The notes beneath the pieces are model-generated. The model ran no database searches. It saw only the letters and a program-made list of their open reading frames with translations, and was not told where the DNA came from. From an uncultured Gemmiger sp. (lineage in GTDB: Bacteria > Bacillota > Clostridia > Oscillospirales > Ruminococcaceae), in assembly GCA_949295035.1 (NCBI GenBank), contig CASFJO010000031.1, positions 1 to 64,000 on the forward strand: a DNA stretch of 64,000 nt, written 5' to 3'. Position numbers and translations under genes: made by a program. This document shows positions 18,604-27,642 of the stretch, in pieces. How positions within the stretch are numbered: the stretch's first letter is position 1; each line of letters starts with the position of its first letter.

Positions 18604-19617
18604 ATGCCCCTCATCAGCATCATCACCACCGTTTATGACGCGAAAGAGTATCTGCCCCGCGCTATCCAGAGCGTTCTTGCCCAGACCCTTGCGGATCTGG
18701 AACTGATCCTGGTGGACGACGGCAGTCCCAATGGCTGCGGCGCGATCTGCGACGAATGGGCCGCGAAAGACAGCCGCGTCCGGGTGATCCACCAGCCCAA
18801 CCGGGGGCCGGCCGCCGCCAGCAACGCGGGGCTGGACGCGGCCCGGGGCCGGTATATCGGCTTTGTGGATTCGGACGATCGCATCGCCCCGGATATGTAC
18901 GCAAAGCTCTACGCCGCCCTGACCGGGGCGGACTGCGCGATGGCGGGCTGCAACGCGCGCTGCATCAACGAGCGGGACGAACCGGTGGAGCGCACGGTGC
19001 GCGCCGCCTGCCCCGGCCGTCAGGACGCGCTGGAGTTGTTCCGGGATGTGTTCCAGAACGGCAGCATGTACGGCATGCTTTGCTGGAATAAACTCATCGA
19101 CGCGCGCCTGTTTGTGGGGCTGCGGTTTGATACGTCGCTTCTGTACGGGGATGACTGCAACATCCTGCATCAGGTCTATGACGGCCAGCAGATCGTGTGC
19201 CTGCCGGAGGAACTGTACTTTTACCGGGAGCGGGCGGGCAGCCTGACCGCGGTCGCCTTCCGTGCCCGGATGCTGGACGATCTGATCGTGTATAAACGAT
19301 GGTACGATTATCTGCTGGCGCTTCCCGGCCGGGAAGATCTGGCTCAATGGGCGCTGGCCCGCTACTGGCAGATCTTTTATCAGCTGTATGTACAGGCCCG
19401 CCGGTCCGGTCCCCTGGACCCGGAGGCCCGGGCCGCCTTTGCCGCCCATCTGCCGGTGCTGCGGGGGCTGCAAAAGGCGATCCGCGCCTGCCCGCATATA
19501 GCGGCGGGGGAGAAGCTGCGGGCCGTGCTGTTCTGCCGCGCGCCGGAATCGGTCTATCGGGCCGCCGCGGCCTGGGGCGCCCTTGCGCAAAAGCGGAAAG
19601 GAGCGCGCCATGCCTGA
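18604..19617 (+). CDS. GT2 family glycosyltransferase
   Basis: 337-aa GT-A enzyme with ISIITTVYDAKEYLPRAI, LILVDDGSPNGCGAICDEW, RVIHQPNRGPAAASNAGLDA and FVDSDDRI. The first 100 residues are very close to those of the next gene (19610), also at the DNA level, indicating local gene duplication. The stop overlaps the next start by 8 bases. AGGAGG precedes the ATG. Confidence 0.88.
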   Translation: MPLISIITTVYDAKEYLPRAIQSVLAQTLADLELILVDDGSPNGCGAICDEWAAKDSRVRVIHQPNRGPAAASNAGLDAARGRYIGFVDSDDRIAPDMYAKLYAALTGADCAMAGCNARCINERDEPVERTVRAACPGRQDALELFRDVFQNGSMYGMLCWNKLIDARLFVGLRFDTSLLYGDDCNILHQVYDGQQIVCLPEELYFYRERAGSLTAVAFRARMLDDLIVYKRWYDYLLALPGREDLAQWALARYWQIFYQLYVQARRSGPLDPEARAAFAAHLPVLRGLQKAIRACPHIAAGEKLRAVLFCRAPESVYRAAAAWGALAQKRKGARHA

Positions 19618-20560
19618 GATCAGCGTGATCGTGCCGGTGTATAAGGTGCAGGCTTTTTTGCCCGCCTGCCTGAACAGCATCACCGGCCAGAGTTTTCGGG
19701 ATTTTGAACTGATCCTGGTGGATGACGGCAGCCCGGACGGCTGCGGCGCGATCTGCGATGCCTGGGCCGGCCGGGACGGCCGTATCCGGGTGATCCACAA
19801 ATCCAACGGCGGCCTGTCCAGCGCCCGGAACGCCGGGCTGGAGATCGCCCGGGGCCGCTACATCGCCTTTGTGGATTCGGACGATCTGGTCACGCCGGAC
19901 TATCTGGAGACCTTGTACCGCACCATCCGCCTGGAAAAGGCCGACCTGTCGATCGGGGCGGTGGAGGATGTGGACGAGCGGGCGCAAAGCCTTGCGACGC
20001 CGGCGTTTACAAAGCCGGTGCGTGCCGGTACCTTCCGGGGCAAAAGCCTGCTGCCCTGCCTGTACAGCCCGCAGGCTACCTATTACACCGTGGCCTGGAA
20101 CAAGCTGTATATCGCCGCCCTCTGGCGCAAATTGCGCTATCCCGAAGGCCGCAACAACGAGGATGAAGCGGTGGCGCACTGGTTGCTGCTGGCCAGCGGA
20201 CGGGTCGCCTGCAGCGAACAGGTGATCTACAAATACCGGCTGCGTCCGGGCAGCATCTGCCATACCGGGCTGCGCCCTTCCAGCTTCGACGCCGTGGACG
20301 CCTTGTGCGACCGGTACGAGTTCTTTGCCGCCCGTTCGCTTCCCGCCGAACTGCGCCAGCGCGCACTGGCCGCCTGCTGGCAGCGATATCTGGCGCTCAG
20401 CGCGCAGGCAGCGCAGCAACCCGCCGATGAGGCGCTGTGCGCCCGCTGGCGGCAGGTCCAGGCCCGGATGCGCCCGCTGGCCGTACCCGCCGCCCACTGC
20501 CGGCTTCTGCCGCTTCCGGTGCGGGCGCAATGCCTGCGTCAGGCGGCGAAAAAGATTTGA
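19610..20560 (+). CDS. GT2 family glycosyltransferase
   Basis: 316-aa GT-A enzyme: ISVIVPVYKVQAFLPACLNS, LILVDDGSPDGCGAICDAW, VIHKSNGGLSSARNAGLE, FVDSDDLVTPD. It is a paralogue of the gene at 18604. ATG at 19610 follows AAAGGAG by 7 bases. It is the last gene before a 242-base gap that holds a probable broken gene. Confidence 0.88.
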   Translation: MPEISVIVPVYKVQAFLPACLNSITGQSFRDFELILVDDGSPDGCGAICDAWAGRDGRIRVIHKSNGGLSSARNAGLEIARGRYIAFVDSDDLVTPDYLETLYRTIRLEKADLSIGAVEDVDERAQSLATPAFTKPVRAGTFRGKSLLPCLYSPQATYYTVAWNKLYIAALWRKLRYPEGRNNEDEAVAHWLLLASGRVACSEQVIYKYRLRPGSICHTGLRPSSFDAVDALCDRYEFFAARSLPAELRQRALAACWQRYLALSAQAAQQPADEALCARWRQVQARMRPLAVPAAHCRLLPLPVRAQCLRQAAKKI

Positions 20561-20613
20561 CTTATCCTATGAAATCGGGTATTTTGTATGGTGGAAAGGC
20601 AGGTTTTACGGTG

Positions 20614-20806
20614 ATGCCGTATCGCCTGCCCGATATCCGCGCCATCGAACCCCCGGCAAGAGCCGCCCGCGTTTTGTGAGAGCGGCAGGCGAGTTTCCCC
20701 TTTTTCGATCAGGCGCCTGCGTTTTGTTCACGGCGGCAGCGGGGCCGACGATATCTGTGACTACGACCGGTTTCTCAACCGGTACAAGGAGGCACACAAC
20801 GAGTGA
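20614..20806 (+). pseudogene. Possible remnant of an FdtA-type sugar 3,4-ketoisomerase
   Basis: The 242-base gap before the aminotransferase contains an ATG (20614) beginning MPYRLPDIRAIE, resembling the start of FdtA/WxcM-like cupins. A different frame ends [20 protein letters not shown] at 20806, resembling the family tail around DYIRDYDEFL. Only about 64 codons separate them, versus about 135 in intact enzymes, and the frame changes between them, implying a deletion. FdtA normally sits directly before FdtB-type aminotransferases, as here. The end of this remnant overlaps the GTG start of the next gene. The similarity is short and recalled rather than computed. Confidence 0.4.
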
Positions 20807-21900
20807 AGATCGAGTTTAATGTGCTGGACCGGCAGTTTCGCCAGTTTCAGCAGGAGTATGAAGCAGCGGCGCTGCGGGCGCTTCGCAGCGGCTGGTATAT
20901 TCTGGGCAAGGAACTGGACGCTTTTGAACAGGAGTACGCCGCCTTCAACGAGAGCCGATACTGCGTGGGAGTAGGCAGCGGTCTGGACGCGCTGGTGCTG
21001 GCCTTTCGGGCACTGGGCATCGGCCCCGGCGACGAGGTGCTGGTGCCCGCCAATACCTTTATCGCCAGCGTCATGGGCGTTACCCTGAACGGGGCCACCC
21101 CTGTTTTTGTGGAGCCGGACGAGTATTACCTGCTGGATGCCGGCCGTCTGGAGGCGGCGGTCACCAGCCGCACCCGGGCCATTCTGCCGGTGCATCTGTA
21201 CGGGCAGGTCTGCGATATGGACCCCATCCTGGAAGTGGCCCGCCGCCATGAACTGTTCGTGGTGGAGGACTGTGCCCAGGCCCATACCGCCCGCTATAAG
21301 GGAAAGATGACCGGCACCTTCGGGGAGATCGGCTGCTTCAGTTTCTTCCCCACCAAGAACGTGGGCGCCTTTGGGGACGCGGGCTGCATCGTCACCGACG
21401 ACCCTGAGTTGGCCGACCGGGTGCGCACGCTGCGCAACTACGGCAGCAAGGTCAAATATCACAATGAACTTCCCGGCGGGGTGAACAGCCGGCTGGATGA
21501 GATCCAGGCCGCTCTGCTGCGGGCCAAACTGCCCCATGTGAGCGAACTGATCGCTCAGCGGGAATCGGTGGCCCGCCGCTACCTGGCCGGCATCCGCAAC
21601 GAAAAGGTGGCCCTGCCCGCCGTGCGCCCGGGCTGCGGCCATGTATGGCATCTGTTCGTGGTGCGCACCAGCGACCGGGCCGGCCTGATGGCCCACCTGG
21701 AGCAGGCGGGGGTCCACGCGCAGATCCACTATCCCATCCCGCCGCACCTGGCCCCCTGCTATGCAGAACTGGGCGGAAAGGCCGGCGATTATCCCCTTGC
21801 CGAGCGGTACGCCGATCAGGTGGTGAGCCTGCCGCTGTACAACGGCATGACCGACGAGGAGGTACAGTATGTCATTGACGCCGTCAACAGCTGGCGCTAA
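20803..21900 (+). CDS. DegT/DnrJ/EryC1 (FdtB-like) sugar-nucleotide aminotransferase
   Basis: 365-aa PLP enzyme that aminates a keto group on an NDP-sugar. PLP contacts: [11 protein letters not shown] (58-68), VEDCAQAH (154-161) and Schiff-base Lys185 in [15 protein letters not shown]. The segment [19 protein letters not shown] is of the FdtB/QdtB subtype, which makes 3-amino-3,6-dideoxyhexoses from the product of FdtA. GTG start with AAGGAGG 10 bases upstream. No rmlA/rmlB or intact ketoisomerase is in the window, so its substrate must come from elsewhere. Confidence 0.9.
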   Translation: MKIEFNVLDRQFRQFQQEYEAAALRALRSGWYILGKELDAFEQEYAAFNESRYCVGVGSGLDALVLAFRALGIGPGDEVLVPANTFIASVMGVTLNGATPVFVEPDEYYLLDAGRLEAAVTSRTRAILPVHLYGQVCDMDPILEVARRHELFVVEDCAQAHTARYKGKMTGTFGEIGCFSFFPTKNVGAFGDAGCIVTDDPELADRVRTLRNYGSKVKYHNELPGGVNSRLDEIQAALLRAKLPHVSELIAQRESVARRYLAGIRNEKVALPAVRPGCGHVWHLFVVRTSDRAGLMAHLEQAGVHAQIHYPIPPHLAPCYAELGGKAGDYPLAERYADQVVSLPLYNGMTDEEVQYVIDAVNSWR

Positions 21901-23167
21901 GCCCAAGCTGTTTTTGATCCCGCCGCCCAGCCTTCCGGTGCCCGCCACCCGCGGCGGCGCGGTGGAGGGGCTGATCACCCAGCTCATCCGGGAAAATGAG
22001 GTGCAGCAGCGGTTGGATCTGGTATGCGTAAGCGTGCCCGACCCCGCGGCGCAGGAGCAGGCCGCGCTCTACCCTCACACCCGTATCTACTATCTGCCTC
22101 ATAAGGAGGAACGGGGTCTTTGGGGGCCGGTGTGCGGCATGATGCGCCGGCTCAATCAGCCCGCCCCGCTGGACCCCTGGTTCAACCGGGTGGCCAAGCT
22201 GGTGAAGGAGGAGGCCCCGGACCTGGTGATCGGCGAGGGCGGCAACCTGCAGGAACTGGCCCATATCAGCCGCCAGGTGGGGCGGGACCGGATGCTGGCG
22301 CACCTGCACATGCAGGCCCAGTGTACCCCGCAGATGGAGTCCACCTATAGCGGCGTCATTGCCATCAGCCGCTACGTGGCCGAACACTGGAAACCCAATC
22401 GCCCCATGTCGATCCATCTGATCCCCAATTGCGTGGATGTGTCCCGGTTTTCTCCGGGGGAGAAGGCGGATAAGGCCAGGGCCCAGGAACTGCGGACAAA
22501 ACTCGGCTTTTCCAAAGAGGACTTTGTCGTGCTGTTCTGCGGGCGTATCTGCCCGGAAAAGGGGATCCACCGTCTGATCGAAGCGCTGAAACTCTGCAAC
22601 GACCCGGCGGTCAAACTTCTGGTGATCGGCACCCCGTTCTTTGATGAGGAGAACGATTCCGCCTTTTTTGCCCAGCTGCGGCAGGATACCGCCGACCTGC
22701 AGGCCGCGGGGCGGATCGTGTTCACCGGCTTTTTGCAGAACGACGCCATCCCCGATTATTACCGGGTGGCGGATGCGGCCTGCTTCCCGGCCTTGTGGGA
22801 CGAGCCCGCCGGGATCACCGCCATCGAGGCCATGGCCAGCGGCTGCCCGATCATCGCGGCCCGTTCCGGCGGCATGCCCGAGTATCTGGAAGGTGTGGGC
22901 GCGCTGATGATCGAGCGGGACGAGATCGTCTACGGCACCCTCACCGCGCCCCGCCCGGACGCGAAACCCATGGCCGAAGCGATCGCCGACGCCATCCACT
23001 ATCTGCGTATCCATCCCCGCATCCGCGCCCGGATCGGAAAGGCCGGGGTGCAGCGCGCCCAGGCTTTCAGCCGGCAGGTCTACTATGAGCATTTCTGCCG
23101 CCTGGCGGGGGTGTCGGCCCCGGAGCCGCCCGCGGAAGCCGCCGAACCGCAGGCGGGCGAACAGTAA
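21869..23167 (+). CDS. GT4 family glycosyltransferase
   Basis: 432-aa GT-B enzyme. [13 protein letters not shown] near the N-terminus, HLHMQAQ, then a clear donor domain: [37 protein letters not shown] and [20 protein letters not shown] with the E-x7-E pattern. Its ATG lies 32 bases inside the aminotransferase gene, preceded by GAGGAGG at good spacing, indicating coupled translation. C-terminal tail is Pro/Ala/Glu-rich. Confidence 0.88.
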   Translation: MSLTPSTAGAKPKLFLIPPPSLPVPATRGGAVEGLITQLIRENEVQQRLDLVCVSVPDPAAQEQAALYPHTRIYYLPHKEERGLWGPVCGMMRRLNQPAPLDPWFNRVAKLVKEEAPDLVIGEGGNLQELAHISRQVGRDRMLAHLHMQAQCTPQMESTYSGVIAISRYVAEHWKPNRPMSIHLIPNCVDVSRFSPGEKADKARAQELRTKLGFSKEDFVVLFCGRICPEKGIHRLIEALKLCNDPAVKLLVIGTPFFDEENDSAFFAQLRQDTADLQAAGRIVFTGFLQNDAIPDYYRVADAACFPALWDEPAGITAIEAMASGCPIIAARSGGMPEYLEGVGALMIERDEIVYGTLTAPRPDAKPMAEAIADAIHYLRIHPRIRARIGKAGVQRAQAFSRQVYYEHFCRLAGVSAPEPPAEAAEPQAGEQ

Positions 23168-23201
23168 CAGGCAGCCTTGCTGCCGGACAGGAGAACACTT
23201 C

Positions 23202-24290
23202 ATGACAGCCGAACCCTGCATATCCGTCATCATGCCGGTCTATGGCGCCGAGCGCTGGCTGCGCCGGGCGGTGGACAGCCTGCTGGCGCAGACCTTTACC
23301 GATTTTGAACTGATCCTGGTGGACGACGAGAGCCCGGACAACTGCGGCGCGATCTGCGATGCGTATGCCGCCGCCGATCCCCGCGTACGGGTGATCCATC
23401 AGAAGAACGGCGGCTGCGCCGGAGCCTCCAACACCGGGATCGGGCAGGCGCGGGGGCGCTGGCTCATGTTCATGGACGACGACGATCAGGTATCGCCGTT
23501 TTTGATGGAGTATGCGCTGGACGAGGCGGAGGCCCATCCCGGGGATTTCGTGCTCTGGAAATACTGCATGGGGGCCGACGGTCTGCTGACCCAATGGGCT
23601 CCCCGGGATGAGCGCCGGGTGACCCTGTACACCCCGCAGCAGCTGGGCAACCTGTATATCCACGGCTGGTTCGGGGCAACCTGGGCCATGCTGTTTGACC
23701 GCCGGCTTCTGCAGGAATCCGGCCCCCGGTTCGACACCACCCTGCGCAACAGCGAGGACCTGCCTTTTGTGTTCCAGTATGCCCGCGTGCTGTTTACCCG
23801 GTATCCGGAAGGGTGCGTGCGCATGCTGGAGGGCGGGCTGTACTTTTATGACAACCTGGACAAGGACGGGAGCCTTTCCCGCCAGTTTCCCCGGGATTTC
23901 TGCGACAACTGGTGCCGCACGTTTGATCTGACCCTGGCCGAGGCGGAGGGCTTTTTCCACATCCCCCCGGAGGACAGCTGCGCCATCTATCAGAATTATC
24001 TGCGCACCATCGGGGTGGGCCTGCACTCGATCCTCTGCCTGGAGACCGGCCCCCTGGCCGAGCGCCGGGCCCGGGCCCGCGCCTTTTTGGCCGGACCCCA
24101 TGCGGACCGGCTGCGCCGGGTATTTCATGAAAGAAAGTATTTTTCCCTGTACTACTGGCCGCTGCGGCTGCGCTGGCTTTGGCCGTTTGTGCGGCTGGGC
24201 TGGATGCAGGAACGGGAATGGAGCCGCTACCTCACCTGGCACTATCGGGGGCAGGCGGTCCACGATATCCTGTACGGCCCGGTAAAATAA
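23202..24290 (+). CDS. GT2 family glycosyltransferase
   Basis: 362-aa GT-A enzyme: ISVIMPVYGAERWLRRAVDS, LILVDDESPDNCGAICDAY (DDE where its paralogues have DDG), VIHQKNGGCAGASNTG and FMDDDDQVSP as an Asp-rich metal site. It is longer than the other paralogues, with an aromatic C-terminal third containing SLYYWPLRLRWLWPFVRLGW. ATG 23202 follows AGGAG; a longer frame from 23085 overlaps the previous gene. Confidence 0.87.
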   Translation: MTAEPCISVIMPVYGAERWLRRAVDSLLAQTFTDFELILVDDESPDNCGAICDAYAAADPRVRVIHQKNGGCAGASNTGIGQARGRWLMFMDDDDQVSPFLMEYALDEAEAHPGDFVLWKYCMGADGLLTQWAPRDERRVTLYTPQQLGNLYIHGWFGATWAMLFDRRLLQESGPRFDTTLRNSEDLPFVFQYARVLFTRYPEGCVRMLEGGLYFYDNLDKDGSLSRQFPRDFCDNWCRTFDLTLAEAEGFFHIPPEDSCAIYQNYLRTIGVGLHSILCLETGPLAERRARARAFLAGPHADRLRRVFHERKYFSLYYWPLRLRWLWPFVRLGWMQEREWSRYLTWHYRGQAVHDILYGPVK

Positions 24291-24302
24291 GGAGGTCGTT
24301 CC

Positions 24303-25346
24303 ATGCCGCTTTTTTCCATCGTCATCCCGGTGTATCGGGGCCAGCCCTATCTGCGGGGCTGCGTGGAAAGTTTGCTGGAACAGGAGACCGGCGATTTTGA
24401 GGCGCTCCTCATTGACGACGGAAGCCCGGACCAGAGCGGCGCGCTCTGCGATGAGCTGGCCGCCGGAGACCCGCGTCTGCGGGCGATCCACCAGCCAAAC
24501 AGCGGCGTGGCGAGCGCCCGCAACCGGGGCATCCGGGAGGCGCGCGGCCGCTGGCTGCTGTTTCTCGATCAGGACGATCGCTTTTACCCGCATACGCTGT
24601 CGAGTATCTGCGCGGCCCTGGAACGGGCGCGGCCCGGCGAACTGATCACCTGGCCGTTCAGCACCTGGGAAAAGGTGCGCCCGACCCCGGAGCCCTTTAC
24701 CCGCATCCCGCTGTCCAGGCTGGGATGGCTGTACTCCTGGGGGACCACCCATTACGTGTGGACCAAGCTGTTTGATCTGGAACTGCTGCGTGCGCATCCG
24801 GAGATCCGGTTTGACGAAACGATCCGCGACGGCACCGACGATCTGCCGTTCTGCAATCTGTACTGCGAAACGCTGTTTGCCAATGCGCCCCAGGGCAGCC
24901 TGTTCCTGATCAACAGGGCCGCTTATTACTATGAGACCGGAAACGAGAACAGCGTCAGCAACCGGCTGCAGCCGCTGCAGCCCTGGCATCTGACCATGTT
25001 TTGGGACCTGTTCCGGGATTATACCCGGCGGTACGGCGTGCCGCCCGAGGATATGCGGCTGGTACTGGATCAATGCCTGCGCACGCTGGCCTACAGCGTA
25101 TACAGCAGCCGCCGGCCGGACGAACAGCCGGCGGTCCGTGCCCTGCTGAAAGACCCGCGCCTGCGGCAGATGCTGGATTACATGAAGCGGTTCCGGCTGC
25201 CCTCGCCGTTCTACGCGGCGTTCCGGCTGGGCAGCCCCGCCCTGATCCGCCGGCTGTCAGCCAGCGCCCAGGGCGACTGCCGCCTGCTGGACCGGGCGGC
25301 CCGCCTGGATCGGCTGCTGCGGCGCGCGGATCGCAAAAAAGGGTGA
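24303..25346 (+). CDS. GT2 family glycosyltransferase
   Basis: 347-aa GT-A enzyme, last of the array. FSIVIPVYRGQPYLRGCVES, LLIDDGSPDQSGALCDEL, AIHQPNSGVASARNRG, and FLDQDDRFYP. AGGAGG precedes the ATG, 12 bases after the previous stop. After it comes a new promoter (25376-25404) rather than an obvious terminator. Confidence 0.88.
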   Translation: MPLFSIVIPVYRGQPYLRGCVESLLEQETGDFEALLIDDGSPDQSGALCDELAAGDPRLRAIHQPNSGVASARNRGIREARGRWLLFLDQDDRFYPHTLSSICAALERARPGELITWPFSTWEKVRPTPEPFTRIPLSRLGWLYSWGTTHYVWTKLFDLELLRAHPEIRFDETIRDGTDDLPFCNLYCETLFANAPQGSLFLINRAAYYYETGNENSVSNRLQPLQPWHLTMFWDLFRDYTRRYGVPPEDMRLVLDQCLRTLAYSVYSSRRPDEQPAVRALLKDPRLRQMLDYMKRFRLPSPFYAAFRLGSPALIRRLSASAQGDCRLLDRAARLDRLLRRADRKKG

Positions 25347-25375
25347 TCTTCTGTCCGGAGGGAAAAGGGAACGCT

Positions 25376-25404
25376 TTGTTTTGCGCAAAAAAATATGCTA
25401 TAAT
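25376..25404 (+). promoter_or_regulatory. Promoter of the ABC exporter / CMP-Kdo operon
   Basis: TTGTTT (25376-25381), 17-base spacer, TATAAT (25399-25404) with extended TGC directly before the -10. Consensus -10 plus TGN compensates the poor -35. It allows expression of exporter and Kdo genes independently of the upstream glycosyltransferases. Confidence 0.72.
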
Positions 25405-25453
25405 AAACTGATATGCCGCGATGGCTCAGAACGAAGGAAAACGAGGGAAGCAA

Positions 25454-26329
25454 ATGGCACAGACGAACAAAACGGAAAAATGGACCACGATCATCCGTCC
25501 GCATACCGGCTGGTTCGACGTGAACCTCAAGGAGGTATGGGATTACCGGGACCTGGTCCTTTTGTTTGTTCAGCGCAACTTCATTATTACCTATAAGCAG
25601 ACCATTCTGGGGCCGCTGTGGGTGGTGCTCAGCCCCCTGATCACCAGCGTGATCTTTACGGTGGTGTTCGGCGGGATCGCCCAGATCTCCACCGAAGGCG
25701 CGCCCCAGTTCCTGTTCTATATGGCGGGCAACGCGATCTGGTCCTTTTTCTCCACCTGCCTGACCGGCACCGCCAACACCTTTACCGGAAACGCGGGCCT
25801 GTTCGGCAAGATCTATTTTCCCCGGCTGGTGCAGCCGGTCAGCCAGGTGCTGACCTCGCTGGCCAATTTCGGCATTCAGTTCTGCATGTTCTTGATCTTC
25901 TGGGTCTATTTTCTTTTTAATCCCAGCGTAGAGGGCGGCGTGGTCCGGCCGAATCTGTGGCTGCTGGCGCTGCCGTTGGTTCTGCTCATGGTCATGTCGT
26001 TTGGCCTGGGCATGGGCATCATCGTCTCCAGCCTGACCACCAAGTACCGGGACCTGGCCGTGGTGGTGGGCTTTGGCATGTCGCTGTGGATGTACGCCAC
26101 CCCGGTGGTCTATCCCATGTCCCAGCTGGACACCTCGCCCGTGCTGAAATTCCTGGTGGGCCTCAACCCCATGACCGGCCCGGTGCAGGCCTACCGCTAC
26201 GCGCTGCTGGGCTGCGGCTCGGTGTCTCCGGGGGCGCTGCTCTACAGCCTGATCTGGACGGCGGCGGTGCTGACCCTGGGCGTGATCCTGTTCAGCCGGA
26301 TCGAAAAAACCTTTATGGACACCGTGTAA
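25454..26329 (+). CDS. wzm: ABC polysaccharide exporter, permease (Wzm/TagG-like)
   Basis: 291-aa ABC-2 type inner-membrane subunit that moves lipid-linked polysaccharide across the membrane. It begins with a cytosolic segment ending WDYRDLVLLFVQRNFIITYKQ, a hallmark of Wzm/TagG/RfbA permeases, and has about six membrane helices, e.g. GPLWVVLSPLITSVIFTVVFG and LPLVLLMVMSFGLGMGIIVS. An in-frame ATG at 25421 sits only about 10 bases after the predicted transcription start with no ribosome site; I choose 25454, preceded by a purine-rich GAGGGAAG. Pairs with the ATPase 15 bases downstream. Confidence 0.92.
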   Translation: MAQTNKTEKWTTIIRPHTGWFDVNLKEVWDYRDLVLLFVQRNFIITYKQTILGPLWVVLSPLITSVIFTVVFGGIAQISTEGAPQFLFYMAGNAIWSFFSTCLTGTANTFTGNAGLFGKIYFPRLVQPVSQVLTSLANFGIQFCMFLIFWVYFLFNPSVEGGVVRPNLWLLALPLVLLMVMSFGLGMGIIVSSLTTKYRDLAVVVGFGMSLWMYATPVVYPMSQLDTSPVLKFLVGLNPMTGPVQAYRYALLGCGSVSPGALLYSLIWTAAVLTLGVILFSRIEKTFMDTV

Positions 26330-26344
26330 GGAGGCAGTTGTTCC

Positions 26345-27640
26345 ATGGCAAACGACGCAATGACCCATCCCGAAACGGTGATCCGGATCCGGGATGTGAA
26401 AAAGCAGTATAAACTGGGCCAGATTGGCGGCGGCACCCTGACCGCCGACCTGCAAAGCTGGTGGGCCCGCATCCACGGCCGGGAGGACCCCAACACCATC
26501 GTGGGCACCGACACCCGGCTGTGGGGCACCAAATTCATGGCCCTGAACGGGGTCAGCTTTGATGTGTACAGGGGCGAGGCTGTGGGCATCATCGGCCGCA
26601 ACGGCGCCGGCAAAAGCACCCTGCTCAAGATCCTTTCCCGCATTACCGCCCCCACCGAGGGCGAGATCCGCATCAAAGGCCGGGTGGCCAGCATGCTGGA
26701 GGTGGGTACCGGCTTCAACGGCGAGATGACCGGCCGGGAAAACATCTATATGAACGGCACCATCCTGGGCATGACCAAAGCCGAGATCACCGCCAAGCTG
26801 GACCAGATCATCGAGTTTTCCGAGTGCGGCGAGTTTATCGACACGCCGGTGAAACGCTATTCCAGCGGCATGTTTGTCAAGCTGGCCTTTTCGGTGGCCG
26901 CCCATCTGGACAACGAGATCATGGTCATGGACGAGGTGCTGGCCGTGGGCGACATGAAATTCCAGAAAAAATGTCTGGGCCGCATGAGCGACGCCGCCAG
27001 CCAGGAAGGCCGTACCGTGTTGTACGTGAGCCACAATATGAGTACCATCCGGCAGCTGTGCGACCGGTGCGTGGTGCTGGATCAGGGCCGGGTGATCTTT
27101 GACGGTGATGTGGAGCAGGCTATCGCTCTGTATATGGACAGCAGCAACGTGAACGTGCCCCATTACGACCTGGTCAACGTGGGCCGGGCCACCACCGGCG
27201 CGGGCGTGCGGCTGCAGCTGCAGAGCCTGGATTTCCTGGACTGTGAAGCCACGGTGTTCCCGAAGGACAAGCCGATCCGCATCCGGATCAAGTGGTACGC
27301 TAACGAGAAGCTGCGGGGTGTGAATCTGAAGATGAACCTGCATCGCCGGGATTCCACCCCCATCGGGATCACCCATCCCGTGGACCTGGGGCCCACCGAG
27401 GCGGGCAAGACCTACGAGACCACCTTTACCTTCGACCCCTCTCTGTTCGGCGAGGGGCAGTACTTCTTCTACCTGGACGTGTTTGAAGGGGTGGTGGGCC
27501 AGGGCGTCTGCCTGGATAAACCCAATGTGGAGTTCAGCTTTGAGGTCACCGGAAACGATCTGCTGGTGCCTCAGTGGCATACCGCCTGGGGCCCCATCCA
27601 CTTTAAGCCGGTGGTCGTCACCGAGCACAGGGAAGTGTGA
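26345..27640 (+). CDS. wzt: ABC polysaccharide exporter, ATPase with C-terminal carbohydrate-binding domain (Wzt-like)
   Basis: 431-aa ATPase partner of Wzm. Walker A GRNGAGKS (84-91), signature YSSGM (172-176), Walker B IMVMDEVLAVGD (192-203), H-loop in YVSHNM. Residues about 265-431 form an extra beta-rich domain (IRIRIKWYANEKLRGVNLKM..., EAGKTYETTFTF, GEGQYFFYLDVF) matching the Wzt C-terminal type. In known systems that domain recognises a terminal modification on the finished glycan before export. Plain teichoic-acid exporters of the TagH type do not carry it. Ends 2 bases before the ATG of the GT52-like gene. Confidence 0.92.
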   Translation: MANDAMTHPETVIRIRDVKKQYKLGQIGGGTLTADLQSWWARIHGREDPNTIVGTDTRLWGTKFMALNGVSFDVYRGEAVGIIGRNGAGKSTLLKILSRITAPTEGEIRIKGRVASMLEVGTGFNGEMTGRENIYMNGTILGMTKAEITAKLDQIIEFSECGEFIDTPVKRYSSGMFVKLAFSVAAHLDNEIMVMDEVLAVGDMKFQKKCLGRMSDAASQEGRTVLYVSHNMSTIRQLCDRCVVLDQGRVIFDGDVEQAIALYMDSSNVNVPHYDLVNVGRATTGAGVRLQLQSLDFLDCEATVFPKDKPIRIRIKWYANEKLRGVNLKMNLHRRDSTPIGITHPVDLGPTEAGKTYETTFTFDPSLFGEGQYFFYLDVFEGVVGQGVCLDKPNVEFSFEVTGNDLLVPQWHTAWGPIHFKPVVVTEHREV

Positions 27641-27642
27641 GC

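Noticed and set aside
20437..20679. 80-codon open frame ending in the gap before the aminotransferase
   Set aside because: Its first part is out of frame within the GT2 gene; only its last codons (from 20614) are kept as the possible FdtA remnant.
25211..27628. 805-codon minus-strand open frame opposite wzm/wzt
   Set aside because: His/Gln-rich shadow frame without start signals; plus strand encodes the transporter.
27637..27642. GTG at 27637 as start of the GT52-like gene
   Set aside because: Only 1-2 bases after the GGGAAG ribosome site; ATG 27643 has proper spacing.
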